Origin: Flavobacterium aeripolare | Lineage (GTDB): Bacteria > Bacteroidota > Bacteroidia > Flavobacteriales > Flavobacteriaceae | Direction: 5' to 3' | Assembly (NCBI RefSeq): GCF_013294025.1 | Contig: NZ_JABSNL010000001.1 | Coordinates: 103,997 to 167,996, forward strand | Length of the DNA stretch: 64,000 nt | Shown here: piece after piece, positions 44,731 to 55,401 of the stretch | Position numbering within the stretch: the stretch's first letter is position 1 | Layout: each line of letters starts with the position of its first letter | The notes under the pieces: generated by a model | Told to the model about the DNA's origin: nothing | Database searches by the model: none | The model's input: only the letters and a program-made list of their open reading frames with translations | Program-made: the position numbers and the translations under genes

Positions 44731-45855
44731 ATGAATTTAAAGATAGCAGTTTTATCAGGAGATGGAATAGGTCCTGAAGTAGTTTTACAAGCAAAAAAAG
44801 CATTGCATGCGATTAGCGTAATGTTTGAGCACGAGTTTATTTTTGAGGATGCCTTAATTGGTGCTGTCGCTATTGATAAATCAGGTGTAGCATTGCCTGA
44901 GCAAACATTAAATCTATGTTTGAATACAGATGCTGTTTTACTAGGTGCGGTAGGGAACGGAGATCCTAATTATGATAATCATCCTGATGCACAAAAACGT
45001 CCTTCTCAAGCAGTGTTAAAATTGCGAAAAGAGTTGGGGCTTTTTGCCAATAAAAGACCTATTAGAACGTATGCTACCTTAATGCATTCTTCTCCTTTGC
45101 GAAAAGAGATTGTTGAAGGAACCGACTTTATCATCTTTAGAGAGTTAAGCAGCGGAATTTATTTTAGTGATAAAAAATTAAGCGAAGACAAAACAAAAGC
45201 TTCTGATGTGTGTGAGTACACAGAAGAAGAGATTACAAGAATTTCACATTTGGCTTTCCAGTCAGCCCAAAAGCGAAGCAACAAAGTCACTATGGTCGAT
45301 AAGGCTAATGTGCTTGAAACTTCTCGCTTATGGCGAAATGTAGTTCAAAAAGTGGCGTATGATTATCCAGATGTAGAATTGAATTTTCTATTTGTAGATA
45401 CTGCCGCAATGCAATTGGTTCTTAATCCAAAACAATTTGATGTTATCCTAACCGAAAATCTTTTTGGAGATATACTTTCAGATGAAGCAAGTGCCATCAC
45501 GGGATCTATGGGGTTATTGGCTTCGGCGTCTTTTGGAACAACAAAAGCATTATTCGAACCTATTCATAAATCGTTTCCTCAGGCAAAAGGGAAAAATATT
45601 GCAAATCCTATCGCTTCAATTGTATCTGCAGCCATGTTGTTAGAACATTTTGGCTTGACCGAAGAGGCGCAACTCGTTCATGAAGCTATAGAAAAAGCAA
45701 TTGAATATAATGTGGTGACCATGGATTTGAATCCGGGAACTACTTTTGGAACTAATGAAGTAGGGGAGTTTGTGTCCAACTTCATTTTGAATAAAGATGA
45801 TTTAATGTACTTTAACAATGATAATGTTCACATAGGGCAATCAACTATTGTTTAA
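44731..45855 (+). CDS. leuB: 3-isopropylmalate dehydrogenase
   Basis: NAD-dependent oxidative decarboxylation in leucine synthesis, cytoplasmic. The 374 residues show the isocitrate/isopropylmalate dehydrogenase signature NLFGDILSDEASAITGSMGLLAS, LRKELGLFANKRPI and the Glu/Asp/Lys active-site segments. It lies 66 bases after leuA. leuC and leuD, needed for the step between, are not in this window. Confidence 0.93.
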   Translation: MNLKIAVLSGDGIGPEVVLQAKKALHAISVMFEHEFIFEDALIGAVAIDKSGVALPEQTLNLCLNTDAVLLGAVGNGDPNYDNHPDAQKRPSQAVLKLRKELGLFANKRPIRTYATLMHSSPLRKEIVEGTDFIIFRELSSGIYFSDKKLSEDKTKASDVCEYTEEEITRISHLAFQSAQKRSNKVTMVDKANVLETSRLWRNVVQKVAYDYPDVELNFLFVDTAAMQLVLNPKQFDVILTENLFGDILSDEASAITGSMGLLASASFGTTKALFEPIHKSFPQAKGKNIANPIASIVSAAMLLEHFGLTEEAQLVHEAIEKAIEYNVVTMDLNPGTTFGTNEVGEFVSNFILNKDDLMYFNNDNVHIGQSTIV

Positions 45856-45896
45856 ATCAAGTAAAAGAAATTAAAAATACAGTTATAAAATAGATA

Positions 45897-47570
45897 ATGG
45901 AATTAAATAAATATAGTAAAACCATCACCCAAGACGAAACGCAACCAGCAGCACAAGCAATGCTATACGGAATAGGATTAACAGAAGAAGATCTTAAAAA
46001 AGCACAAGTTGGGATAGTAAGTATGGGTTACGAAGGGAATACGTGTAACATGCACTTAAACGACCTTGCCAAAGACATTAAAAAAGGAGTGTGGAAAGAA
46101 GATCTAGTAGGTCTTATTTTTAATACTGTAGGAGTAAGTGACGGGATTTCAAATGGTACTGATGGTATGCGTTTTTCACTAGTATCGAGAGACGTAATCG
46201 CTGATTCTATCGAAACAGTTATGGGAGCACAATGGTATGACGGATTAATTGCTGTTCCTGGTTGTGACAAGAATATGCCAGGATCTGTAATTGCAATGGG
46301 TCGCGTAAATCGTCCATCAATTATGGTTTATGGAGGAACAATTCATTCTGGAAAATGGAAAGGAGAATCTTTGAATATTGTTTCTGCTTTTGAAGCTTTA
46401 GGGAAAAAATTTAGTAATACAATTGAACCCGAAGATTTTAAAGGTGTTATAAAAAATGCTTGCCCTGGTGCTGGAGCTTGTGGTGGAATGTACACGGCTA
46501 ACACCATGTCATCAGCGATTGAAGCCTTAGGAATGAGTTTACCATATAGCTCTTCTAATCCGGCTTTAAGCCAAGAGAAAAAACAAGAATGTATTGATGC
46601 TGGTAAAGCAATTAGAATATTGTTAGAAAAAGATATCAAACCTCGAGACATAATGACTCGTGAAGCATTTGAAAATGCGATTACGATGGTGGCGGTTTTA
46701 GGTGGTTCTACAAATGCGGTTATGCACTTAATTGCAATGGCGCATTCTGTTGATATCGAAATCACATTAAAAGATTTCCAAGACATTAGTGATAAAACGC
46801 CATTACTAGCTGATTTAAAACCTAGTGGTAAATACTTAATGGAGGATTTACATGAAGTAGGTGGGGTTCCAGGAGTAATGAAATACTTATTGAAAGAAGG
46901 ACTTCTACATGGAAATTGCTTGACTGTAACCGGAAAGACATTAGCTGAAAACTTGGCTGCTGTTCCTGACTTAAATGACGGACAAGAAGTAATTCACGAA
47001 ATCCAAAAGGCACTAAAAGCAACAGGAAATATCCAAATCCTTTACGGTAATCTTGCCGAAGAAGGATGCGTAGCAAAAATTAGCGGTAATGAAGGAGAAT
47101 ATTTTGAAGGAGATGCTATCGTTTTTGAAAATGAACATGATGTAATAAAAGGCGTTCGTGCCGGAGAGGTAAAACCAGGTAATGTAGTCGTCATTAGGTA
47201 CTGTGGACCTAAAGGTGGGCCAGGAATGCCTGAAATGCTTAAACCAACATCAGCGATTATGGGTGCAGGTTTAGGAAAAAGTGTCGCTTTGATTACTGAT
47301 GGTAGATTCTCTGGTGGTTCACATGGCTTTGTTGTAGGTCACGTAACGCCCGAAGCTTTTGATGGAGGTGGAATTGCACTGGTAGAAAATGGTGACATTA
47401 TCACTATTGATGCAATCAAAAACACTATTAATTTAAAAATTTCTGACGATGAGTTTGCTGCAAGAAAAGCAAAATGGGTACAACCCGAATCGAGTATCAA
47501 AAAAGGAGTTTTACTAAAATACATTCGCTCAGTATCAAGCGCATCCACTGGATGTGTAACTGACAAATAA
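45897..47570 (+). CDS. ilvD: Dihydroxy-acid dehydratase
   Basis: Iron-sulfur enzyme that makes the keto acid precursors of valine and isoleucine. The 557 residues contain the cluster cysteines in [10 protein letters not shown] and [18 protein letters not shown], and the [16 protein letters not shown] signature near the C-terminus. Length is normal. It is part of the leu-ilv operon, 41 bases after leuB and 40 bases before ilvB. Confidence 0.95.
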   Translation: MELNKYSKTITQDETQPAAQAMLYGIGLTEEDLKKAQVGIVSMGYEGNTCNMHLNDLAKDIKKGVWKEDLVGLIFNTVGVSDGISNGTDGMRFSLVSRDVIADSIETVMGAQWYDGLIAVPGCDKNMPGSVIAMGRVNRPSIMVYGGTIHSGKWKGESLNIVSAFEALGKKFSNTIEPEDFKGVIKNACPGAGACGGMYTANTMSSAIEALGMSLPYSSSNPALSQEKKQECIDAGKAIRILLEKDIKPRDIMTREAFENAITMVAVLGGSTNAVMHLIAMAHSVDIEITLKDFQDISDKTPLLADLKPSGKYLMEDLHEVGGVPGVMKYLLKEGLLHGNCLTVTGKTLAENLAAVPDLNDGQEVIHEIQKALKATGNIQILYGNLAEEGCVAKISGNEGEYFEGDAIVFENEHDVIKGVRAGEVKPGNVVVIRYCGPKGGPGMPEMLKPTSAIMGAGLGKSVALITDGRFSGGSHGFVVGHVTPEAFDGGGIALVENGDIITIDAIKNTINLKISDDEFAARKAKWVQPESSIKKGVLLKYIRSVSSASTGCVTDK

Positions 47571-47610
47571 AGCAAAGAGCATTAGTCTCAGCGCGAATAA
47601 ATTATATCCG

Positions 47611-49308
47611 ATGGAAACAAATAAAATATCAGGCGCAGAAGCCGTTATTAGATGTCTATTAGCAGAAGGAGTAGATTTGGTTTACGGCTACCCAGGTGGA
47701 GCGATCATGCCGGTTTATGACGAATTATATAAGTTTAAAGATGAACTGCATCATGTACTAGTGCGCCATGAACAAGGTGCAACGCATGCTGCACAAGGAT
47801 TTGCTAGAGCAACAGGTAAAGTGGGTGTGGCAATCGCAACTTCGGGACCTGGAGCAACTAATTTAGTTACCGGTATTGCAGATGCACAAATTGACTCAAC
47901 GCCTATGGTGTGTATCACGGGACAAGTGGGTAAACATTTGCTAGGGTCTGATGCTTTTCAAGAAACGGACATTATTGGCATTTCGACTCCAGTGACTAAG
48001 TGGAATTACCAAATCACAGAAGCATCTGAGATACCAGAGATTATGGCAAAAGCTTTCTACATTGCTAGATCAGGTCGTCCAGGTCCAGTATTAGTAGATA
48101 TTACTAAAAATGCTCAGTTCGACATGCTGGATTTTTCATATGAAAAATGTACTAAAATTAGAAGTTATGTTGCTGTGCCTAGATTAAAAATAGATAAGGT
48201 AAAAGCCGCGGCCACTTTAATTAACAATGCTAAAAAACCATTAATCGTTTTTGGACAAGGAATTATTCTTGGAAAGGCCGAGGAATTGTTTAAACAGTTC
48301 GTCGAAAAGACTGGAATTCCTGCTGCTTGGACAATTTTAGGTTTGTCTGCTTTGCCTACAGATCACCCTTTAAATGTTGGGATGTTAGGGATGCACGGAA
48401 ATTATGCGCCTAATATCATGACTAATGAGTGCGATGTTTTAATTGCTTTAGGTATGCGTTTTGACGACCGTGTTACAGGAAATTTAGAAACCTATGCTAA
48501 GCAAGCAAAAGTGATTCACTTTGATATTGATCCTGCTGAAATAGACAAAAACGTAAAAACAGATGTAGCTGTTTTAGGCGATGTGAGAGAAGCTCTTGAA
48601 GCAATTCTACCTTTAATAGCTAGTAAATCACATGACGACTGGCATAATAAATTCAAGGAATTATACAAAATTGAGTGTAAGAAAGTAATTGATGAAGAGT
48701 TAGCACCTACAAATGGCAAAGGAATTTCTATGGGTGAGACGATAGAAATGATCAATAAACATTCAAATGGAGATGCCATTATGGTTTCTGATGTGGGGCA
48801 ACACCAGATGTTTACTTGCCGTTATTCTAAGTTTAATCATTCTAAGAGTAATGTTACTTCGGGAGGTTTAGGAACCATGGGGTTTGCACTACCTGCAGCG
48901 ATAGGAGCTAAGATGGGAATGCCAGAAAGAGAAGTTGTTGCCATCATAGGTGATGGTGGGTTCCAGATGACAATTCAAGAACTAGGAACTATTTTTCAAA
49001 CAAAAGTACCCGTAAAAATTGTAGTGCTAAACAACGAGTTTTTAGGAATGGTGCGCCAGTGGCAGCAGTTATTTTTTGATAGAAGATATGCTTCTACTGA
49101 AATGACCAATCCTAATTTTGTAGCTATTGCACAGGGGTATTATATCAAAGCTAAAAAAGTAACTAAAAGAGAAGATCTTGATGCTGCTGTTGCAGAGATG
49201 ATGGCTTCAAAAGAGTCTTACTTTCTTGAGGTAATGGTAGAAAAAGAAAATAATGTATTCCCAATGATACCTACAGGTGCATCAGTTTCAGACATTCGTT
49301 TGTCTTAA
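47611..49308 (+). CDS. ilvB: Acetolactate synthase large subunit
   Basis: Thiamine diphosphate enzyme that condenses pyruvate with pyruvate or 2-oxobutyrate. YGYPGGAIMPVYD and the cofactor-activating Glu in VRHEQGATHAAQG lie in the first domain, a FAD-type middle domain follows, and the ThDP motif begins IGDGGFQMTIQEL. At 565 residues it is full length. The small subunit follows after 93 bases, a wider gap than elsewhere in the operon and one with a possible RNA stem. Confidence 0.95.
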   Translation: METNKISGAEAVIRCLLAEGVDLVYGYPGGAIMPVYDELYKFKDELHHVLVRHEQGATHAAQGFARATGKVGVAIATSGPGATNLVTGIADAQIDSTPMVCITGQVGKHLLGSDAFQETDIIGISTPVTKWNYQITEASEIPEIMAKAFYIARSGRPGPVLVDITKNAQFDMLDFSYEKCTKIRSYVAVPRLKIDKVKAAATLINNAKKPLIVFGQGIILGKAEELFKQFVEKTGIPAAWTILGLSALPTDHPLNVGMLGMHGNYAPNIMTNECDVLIALGMRFDDRVTGNLETYAKQAKVIHFDIDPAEIDKNVKTDVAVLGDVREALEAILPLIASKSHDDWHNKFKELYKIECKKVIDEELAPTNGKGISMGETIEMINKHSNGDAIMVSDVGQHQMFTCRYSKFNHSKSNVTSGGLGTMGFALPAAIGAKMGMPEREVVAIIGDGGFQMTIQELGTIFQTKVPVKIVVLNNEFLGMVRQWQQLFFDRRYASTEMTNPNFVAIAQGYYIKAKKVTKREDLDAAVAEMMASKESYFLEVMVEKENNVFPMIPTGASVSDIRLS

Positions 49309-49315
49309 AATAGTT

Positions 49316-49396
49316 AAAAGTTTAAGGTTTAAAGTTGGCGCAAATTTGAAAAAAGTAATTCCAACAATACACTCTAAACACAAACTTTCAACATAA
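49316..49396 (+). promoter_or_regulatory. Possible RNA stem in the ilvB-ilvN gap
   Basis: AAAGTTTAAGGTTTAAAGTTGG (written as AAAGTTT, GTTTA, GTTGG words) at 49316-49338 faces CCAAC, TAAAC and AAACTTT at 49361-49389 in reversed order, giving an imperfect nested stem. The left arm is related to the repeats inside mnmE. A role in balancing subunit expression is speculative. Confidence 0.35.
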
Positions 49397-49401
49397 AAAA
49401 A

Positions 49402-49929
49402 ATGGAAAATCAAACATTCACAATTTCTGTTTATTCAGAAAATAACGTTGGACTATTAAATAGAATATCAGGTATATTCTTAAAGCGTCACATTAATATA
49501 CTAAGTTTAAATGTTTCAGAATCAGAGATTGAGACAGTTTCAAGATTTATAATTGTAGTGAATACTACCGAAAAATGGGTACAAAACATTGTAGGTCAGA
49601 TCGAAAAGCAAATCGAAGTCATCAAAGCATTTTACCATGTCGATGATGAGACGATATTTCTTGAAAATGCGCTGTTCAAAATTGAATCTAGTTTACTTTT
49701 TGACGAAAGGCAAATTCAGAATATTATCAAAGAAAGCAACTCTGAGATTGTCACTGTAGCAAGAGAATTCTTTGTGATTTCGAAATCAGGAAAAAGATCA
49801 GAAATAGAAGAATTGTATTCGAAATTAAAACCGTACGGAATTATGCAATTTGTACGCTCCGGGAGAATATCTATTTCTAAAGAGAAAATGGAAATTTCAG
49901 CATTATTAGAAGAACTAAAACAAAATTAA
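49402..49929 (+). CDS. ilvN: Acetolactate synthase small (regulatory) subunit
   Basis: Regulatory partner of IlvB that confers valine feedback. The 175 residues open with an ACT domain ([28 protein letters not shown]) and end in the C-terminal domain with [17 protein letters not shown]. Length matches long-type small subunits. It is followed after 10 bases by ilvC. Confidence 0.93.
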   Translation: MENQTFTISVYSENNVGLLNRISGIFLKRHINILSLNVSESEIETVSRFIIVVNTTEKWVQNIVGQIEKQIEVIKAFYHVDDETIFLENALFKIESSLLFDERQIQNIIKESNSEIVTVAREFFVISKSGKRSEIEELYSKLKPYGIMQFVRSGRISISKEKMEISALLEELKQN

Positions 49930-49939
49930 AAATATAAAA

Positions 49940-51409
49940 ATGGCAAATTATTTCAATTCATTACCACTTAGATTACAATTAGAACAATTAGGCGTTTGCG
50001 AATTCATGGACCAATCAGAGTTTGCTGATGGAATCGCAGCTTTAAAAGGTAAAAAAGTAGTTATCGTAGGTTGTGGAGCTCAAGGTTTGAATCAAGGATT
50101 AAACATGAGAGATTCTGGTTTAGATATTTCTTATACATTAAGACAAGAGGCAATTGACCAAAAAAGAGCTTCATATATGAATGCCGCAGACAATGGATTT
50201 AAAGTGGGAACCTATGAAGAGTTGATTCCTACTGCAGATTTAGTATGTAACCTTACGCCAGACAAGCAACATACAGCAGTTGTGACGGCGATTATGCCTT
50301 TGATGAAAAAAGGAGCAACACTTGCTTATTCTCATGGATTCAATATTGTTGAAGAGGGAATGCAAATTCGTAAAGACATTACCGTTATTATGTGTGCTCC
50401 TAAATGCCCAGGATCAGAAGTACGTGAAGAATATAAAAGAGGTTTTGGGGTACCAACATTGATTGCCGTTCACCCAGAAAACGATCCTAATGGAGATGGT
50501 TTTGCACAAGCAAAAGCTTATGCAGTAGCTACAGGTGGTCATAAAGCTGGAGTTTTGAATTCCTCATTTGTTGCTGAAGTGAAATCAGATTTAATGGGAG
50601 AGCAAACTATTCTTTGCGGAATGTTGCAAACAGGTTCTATCCTATGTTTTGACAAAATGGTAGAAAAAGGAATCGAACCAGGATATGCTTCAAAATTAAT
50701 TCAGTACGGATGGGAAACAGTAACAGAAGCCTTGAAACATGGTGGAATTACAAACATGATGGATCGTTTGTCTAATCCTGCTAAAATTGAAGCGTACAGA
50801 CTTTCTGAAGAATTAAAAGACATTATGCGTCCGTTGTTTCATAAACACATGGATGATATTATCTCTGGCGAATTTTCAAAAAATATGATGATTGACTGGG
50901 ATAATGATGATGTTAATTTACTAACATGGAGAGCGGCAACTGCAGAAACTAATTTCGAAAAAACGGCTCCGCAAGAAGCAGCAATCTCTGAACAAGAGTA
51001 TTTTGACAATGGTGTATTGATGATTGCTATGGTAAAAGCAGGTGTTGAACTAGCTTTTGAAACAATGACTGAATCTGGGATCATTGCAGAATCTGCATAT
51101 TATGAATCGTTACACGAATTGCCTTTGATTGCAAATACAGTAGCGAGAAAGAAATTATACGAAATGAATAGAATCATATCTGATACAGCAGAGTACGGTT
51201 GTTACTTATTTGATCATGCGTGTAAACCTTTGTTAACAGATTTCATGAAATCAGTAGAGACTAATATCATAGGTACACCATTCTCAACGTCTAATAGTGT
51301 TGATAATGCAGTGCTAATTGCTGTAAATAAAAGTATTAGAGTACATCCAATCGAGCAAGTGGGCGAGTGGTTGCGTGAGTCTATGACGGCTATGAAAAAA
51401 ATAGGATAA
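49940..51409 (+). CDS. ilvC: Ketol-acid reductoisomerase, long (class II) form
   Basis: NADPH- and Mg-dependent isomerisation and reduction of acetohydroxy acids. The 489 residues correspond to the long class with a duplicated C-terminal knotted domain, as in E. coli. The Rossmann motif [16 protein letters not shown] lies near residue 40, followed by AYSHGFNI and the metal-binding Asp/Glu segments ([14 protein letters not shown]). It ends the operon and is followed by several hairpins. Confidence 0.95.
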   Translation: MANYFNSLPLRLQLEQLGVCEFMDQSEFADGIAALKGKKVVIVGCGAQGLNQGLNMRDSGLDISYTLRQEAIDQKRASYMNAADNGFKVGTYEELIPTADLVCNLTPDKQHTAVVTAIMPLMKKGATLAYSHGFNIVEEGMQIRKDITVIMCAPKCPGSEVREEYKRGFGVPTLIAVHPENDPNGDGFAQAKAYAVATGGHKAGVLNSSFVAEVKSDLMGEQTILCGMLQTGSILCFDKMVEKGIEPGYASKLIQYGWETVTEALKHGGITNMMDRLSNPAKIEAYRLSEELKDIMRPLFHKHMDDIISGEFSKNMMIDWDNDDVNLLTWRAATAETNFEKTAPQEAAISEQEYFDNGVLMIAMVKAGVELAFETMTESGIIAESAYYESLHELPLIANTVARKKLYEMNRIISDTAEYGCYLFDHACKPLLTDFMKSVETNIIGTPFSTSNSVDNAVLIAVNKSIRVHPIEQVGEWLRESMTAMKKIG

Positions 51410-51525
51410 ATTATAGAGGGAATTGCCACACAAGTCGTGTGTTTAAATGGGTATACATGCATTGTTTTCTGTATTTTGAATTAGTAAACAACATAGCATA
51501 AAATATAAAATGCATCTGACCGCTC

Positions 51526-51566
51526 ATTACGTTCACTTAGTAGACACACTTACTAAGTGAAGTAAT
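51526..51566. repeat. Inverted repeat downstream of ilvC
   Basis: ATTACGTTCACTTAGTA (51526-51542) faces TACTAAGTGAAGTAAT (51551-51566), with a single bulged base. It is not followed by a T run, so it may protect or process the ilv mRNA 3' end rather than terminate it. Confidence 0.6.
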
Positions 51567-51650
51567 TCCTTTTATTTAAAGGATTTATATTTTTACTTTA
51601 TTATTAATATATAATTTAATGCAGGGAGCTCTTATGCTTAAAAAAGACTA

Positions 51651-51706
51651 TTTAATCTTCTAGATCGTCGTTTTGATGTAGAAGGTTAAATTGTTATTTT
51701 TTGTTT
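51651..51706 (+). terminator. Hairpin with T-rich tail downstream of ilvC
   Basis: TTTAATCTTCTA (51651-51662) pairs with TAGAAGGTTAAA (51679-51690) with one G-U pair, followed by TTGTTATTTTTTG. It is a likely terminator of the leu-ilv operon. Confidence 0.65.
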
Positions 51707-51741
51707 TAAGTTTTATTTATTGGTTTGAATAATTATTATCT

Positions 51742-51778
51742 AAAAAGGTGATACAGTTGTACTGTATCGCCTTTTTTT
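51742..51778 (+). terminator. Second Rho-independent terminator before acs
   Basis: AAAAAGGTGATACAGT (51742-51757) pairs with ACTGTATCGCCTTTTT (51761-51776; one G-T apposition) and runs into seven T. No gene is seen between this and the previous hairpin. Confidence 0.85.
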
Positions 51779-51931
51779 AATAGTAGCTATTTTAAAAAAG
51801 GGCTGTTTTTAATAAATTCATACATTATGCCATCATATATTGATAATTAGCCATGATTTCATAGGAATTAATGGCTAAAATTGTTTCAGCAATACAGAGA
51901 GTTTTAATACATTTATAAAAAATTAAAAAGC

Positions 51932-53839
51932 ATGAGTTACTATAAAGTTGACAATCTAGAACAATATTTCAAACATTATAACAAATCTGTTCGAGAACCA
52001 AGAAAATTTTGGGGAAAAATCGCCGAAGAAAATTTTACTTGGTACCAGCAATGGGATAAGGTTGTCGATTTTAATATGGCTGAAGGTGACATCAAATGGT
52101 TCACTGAGGCCAAACTTAACATTACTAAAAATGCAATTGATCGCCACTTGAATAAGAGAGGAGATAAAACTGCTATCATTTTTGAGCCCAATAATCCAGA
52201 AGAGGAAGCGTTGCATATTACCTACAATGAATTACATCAGCGTGTGTGTAAAATGTCTAACGTTTTGCGTGATCAGGGGATTAAAAAAGGTGATCGTGTG
52301 TGTATTTATTTACCCATGATACCAGAATTAGCTGTGGCTTTATTGGCATGTGCTAGAATAGGAGCAATACATTCTGTGATTTTTGCTGGTTTCTCTGCAT
52401 CGGCGGTAACTAATAGAATTACAGATAGCGGTTGCAAAATGGTAATTACAGCTGATGGTGGCTTTCGCGGAAGCAAAACCATTGCTCTTAAAGAAATTAT
52501 AGATGAAGCATTAGAACAATGTGATACTGTAGAAAAAGTGCTGGTAGTAAAAAGAACACATACAGCGGTTAACATGAAAGAAGGTAGAGATTACTGGATG
52601 CAACCACTTGTAGATGAGGCTTCAGATAATTCGGTTGCTGAGATTATGGATGCAGAAGATCCTTTATTTATTCTGTACACATCAGGATCTACAGGTAAAC
52701 CAAAAGGGATGGTGCATACTACTGCAGGCTATATGGTACAAAGTGCGTATACTTTTAAAAATGTTTTTGCTTACGAGGAAACAGATGTTTTCTGGTGTAC
52801 TGCAGATATTGGATGGATTACAGGACACTCGTATATCGTTTACGGACCGCTATTAAATGGTGCCACTACGGTAATTTTTGAGGGTGTACCTTCTTATCCT
52901 GATTTTAGTCGCTTCTGGCAAATTATAGAGAAACATAAGATTACACAGTTCTATACGGCACCCACTGCTATTAGGGCTTTAGCCAAAGAAAATTTAGAGT
53001 ATGTTAATAAGTATGCTCTGAAATCACTGAAGGTAATTGGTTCAGTAGGGGAGCCTATTAATGAAGAGGCTTGGCACTGGTACAACGACCATGTAGGAGC
53101 AAAAAAATGCCCTGTAGTTGATACTTGGTGGCAAACCGAAACTGGAGGAATCATGATTTCGCCACTCGCTTTTGTAACCCCAACAAAACCAACGTATGCC
53201 ACTCTTCCGTTACCGGGAATTCAACCCGTTTTAATGGATGATAAACGCAACGAGATAGAAGGAAATCAAGTTGTAGGTAGTCTTTGTATTAAATTTCCAT
53301 GGCCCGGTATTGCACGCACAATCTGGGGAGATCATAAACGATATATTGATACGTATTTCTCTGCTTTTCCAGGTAAGTTTTTTACTGGTGATGGTGCCTT
53401 AAGAGATGAAGTGGGGTACTACCGCATCACCGGTCGCGTAGATGATGTTGTTATCGTCTCTGGACATAATCTAGGAACTGCGCCTATTGAGGATGCCATA
53501 AACGAACATCCAGCAGTTGCAGAAAGTGCAATTGTAGGTTTCCCTCATGATGTTAAAGGTAAGGCACTTTATGGTTATGTAATCCTTAAAGAAACTGGTG
53601 AGATTAGAAATAAAGAGAACTTGTTTAAGGAAATAAACCAACATATATCTGACCACGTTGGTCCGATTGCCAAGTTAGATAAAATTCAGTTTGTTGATGG
53701 ATTGCCAAAAACACGCTCGGGAAAAATTATGCGTAGAATCCTTAGAAAAATTGCAGAAGGGGACTTCTCTAACTTTGGTGATACTTCTACTTTGCTAAAT
53801 CCAGAAATTATTGAACATATAAAAGATGGTGCTAAATAG
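51932..53839 (+). CDS. acs: Acetyl-CoA synthetase
   Basis: Converts acetate, ATP and CoA to acetyl-CoA through an acetyl-adenylate. The 635 residues include the AMP-binding P-loop YTSGSTGKPKG, the DTWWQTETGG core, the GRVDDVV hinge and the C-terminal TRSGKIMRR lysine that is the usual acetylation control site. Length is normal for Acs. Acetate released from acetylated xylan could feed it, but the genes are far apart. Single-gene unit between terminators. Confidence 0.95.
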   Translation: MSYYKVDNLEQYFKHYNKSVREPRKFWGKIAEENFTWYQQWDKVVDFNMAEGDIKWFTEAKLNITKNAIDRHLNKRGDKTAIIFEPNNPEEEALHITYNELHQRVCKMSNVLRDQGIKKGDRVCIYLPMIPELAVALLACARIGAIHSVIFAGFSASAVTNRITDSGCKMVITADGGFRGSKTIALKEIIDEALEQCDTVEKVLVVKRTHTAVNMKEGRDYWMQPLVDEASDNSVAEIMDAEDPLFILYTSGSTGKPKGMVHTTAGYMVQSAYTFKNVFAYEETDVFWCTADIGWITGHSYIVYGPLLNGATTVIFEGVPSYPDFSRFWQIIEKHKITQFYTAPTAIRALAKENLEYVNKYALKSLKVIGSVGEPINEEAWHWYNDHVGAKKCPVVDTWWQTETGGIMISPLAFVTPTKPTYATLPLPGIQPVLMDDKRNEIEGNQVVGSLCIKFPWPGIARTIWGDHKRYIDTYFSAFPGKFFTGDGALRDEVGYYRITGRVDDVVIVSGHNLGTAPIEDAINEHPAVAESAIVGFPHDVKGKALYGYVILKETGEIRNKENLFKEINQHISDHVGPIAKLDKIQFVDGLPKTRSGKIMRRILRKIAEGDFSNFGDTSTLLNPEIIEHIKDGAK

Positions 53840-53861
53840 CATTTAAAATCTTCTTGTATAT

Positions 53862-53897
53862 AGCCCTTTCGATTAAAATTGAAAGGGCTTTGTTTTT
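53862..53897 (+). terminator. Rho-independent terminator of acs
   Basis: AGCCCTTTC (53862-53870) pairs with GAAAGGGCT (53881-53889), the stem extending through AATT-type pairs, followed by TTGTTTTTTG. Confidence 0.88.
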
Positions 53898-53949
53898 TGT
53901 AACAAGTAGTAAGCTGTCTGTTAATCCTTTTATAATCTTTGAATGACTT

Positions 53950-53981
53950 TTTGACAAGCCATAATAGGAGTGCTATATTTA
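53950..53981 (+). promoter_or_regulatory. Probable promoter of the MscS-type channel gene
   Basis: TTTG (53950-53953) and TATATTTA (53974-53981) are separated by 20 bases, which fits the Bacteroidetes -33/-7 arrangement with one mismatch in the -7. Transcription would start about 13 bases before the ATG at 54001. Confidence 0.5.
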
Positions 53982-54000
53982 CAATTAAAGCACACTTTGA

Positions 54001-55311
54001 ATGAAAGAATTAGAAAATAAATACAATATCGCAGTTTGGTTAGATCATCTTTTTATTAATGATTTTGGGTTACATCCTACCGTAGCACTCTATTTAAAAT
54101 TAATTACACTCATTGCCGTGCTATTTATTGTGAGCATGATTGCCTACTTTTTAACCAAATTTTTTGTCGTTAGTTTAGTCAATAAATTTATTTTAAAAAC
54201 AAAGGCTGCCTGGGATGATATTTTAGTTGAGAAAAAGGTTTTTGAAAAAATAGCTTACCTCGTGCCAGCATTTATTATCGTGCTTGCGGCACCATACATC
54301 TTTGGTGATTTTCCTTCGTTGATAAAGTATGTGATTTTACTTTCAAATATATTTATTATCATCGTTATTTTCAGGTCTTTATTAAACTTATTGACGGTTT
54401 TCGGAATCATCTTATCTGGTGCTAAAGCATTAAAAGACAAACCAATTACTACTTATATTCAGGTCTTAAAAATTGTTGTTTACTTTGTTGGCTTAATATT
54501 AGTACTGTCCTTAATTTTAGGGAAGAGTCCGTTTTACTTTCTAGGAGCAATGGGAGCAATGACTGCCATTTTATTATTGATATTCAAGGATACAATCCTC
54601 GGTTTTGTTGCTAGTGTACAAATGTCTGTTTATGATATGGTGCGAGTGGGAGACTGGATCTCGATGCCTAAATTTGATGCTGACGGTGATGTTTTATCTA
54701 TTAATTTAAACACTGTAAAAGTGCAAAACTGGGACAAAACCATTACCACAATTCCTACCTATGCTTTTATAACTGACTCTTTCAAGAACTGGCGCGGAAT
54801 GAGCAATTCTGGAGGTAGACGTATTAAAAGAGCCATATATTTAAAGGTGAGTAGTTTTAAATTTTGCGATGAAAAAATGCTAGAGAAATTTGGAAATTAT
54901 AAGATGATCAAGTCATATATTAATGAGCAAACTGCCGCTGTCAATAAATACAATACCGAATTATCAGCGAATGAAGAGATTCCAGCAACGATAAGAAGGT
55001 TAAGCAATGTGGGGGTTTTCAGAATTTATGCCGAAAAATACATCACAGCAAATCCTAATATTAATAAAGATATGATGATTATGGTGCGCCAATTAGAGGC
55101 TACTTCTAAAGGTTTACCACTCGAAATTTACTGCTTTAGTTCAGAGAAAGACTGGCTTAAGTATGAAAACATTATTTCGGATATTTTTGATCACTTATTA
55201 ACGATAACTAGCGAATTTGAATTGGAAGTTTTTGAAGAATTTACGGGGAATCGTTACGCGACCGCACAAAATCAATCTGGTACTACAACAACTCACGATA
55301 ATTTTGTTTAA
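54001..55311 (+). CDS. MscS-family mechanosensitive channel
   Basis: Inner-membrane channel that releases solutes on osmotic downshock. The 436 residues have about five membrane segments up to residue 215. The pore-lining helix is rich in Gly and Ala (FLGAMGAMTAILLLIFKDTILGFVAS), then the beta domain opens with VRVGDWISMP, and a cytoplasmic cage-like part reaches the C-terminus. The layout resembles YbdG-like members more than small MscS. It is a single gene between acs and the polyketide cluster. Confidence 0.88.
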   Translation: MKELENKYNIAVWLDHLFINDFGLHPTVALYLKLITLIAVLFIVSMIAYFLTKFFVVSLVNKFILKTKAAWDDILVEKKVFEKIAYLVPAFIIVLAAPYIFGDFPSLIKYVILLSNIFIIIVIFRSLLNLLTVFGIILSGAKALKDKPITTYIQVLKIVVYFVGLILVLSLILGKSPFYFLGAMGAMTAILLLIFKDTILGFVASVQMSVYDMVRVGDWISMPKFDADGDVLSINLNTVKVQNWDKTITTIPTYAFITDSFKNWRGMSNSGGRRIKRAIYLKVSSFKFCDEKMLEKFGNYKMIKSYINEQTAAVNKYNTELSANEEIPATIRRLSNVGVFRIYAEKYITANPNINKDMMIMVRQLEATSKGLPLEIYCFSSEKDWLKYENIISDIFDHLLTITSEFELEVFEEFTGNRYATAQNQSGTTTTHDNFV

Positions 55312-55401
55312 AAATTTTTAGTAAAAAACTCGATAGTTCTATAAAGTATTCTTTAAATTCTATAACTTCATCGTATTGCTATTGCATAAATTTACGGCAA
55401 G

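Noticed and set aside
46343..46786. Minus-strand open frame of 147 codons inside ilvD
   Set aside because: Antisense to conserved iron-sulfur enzyme sequence; no start context or domain.
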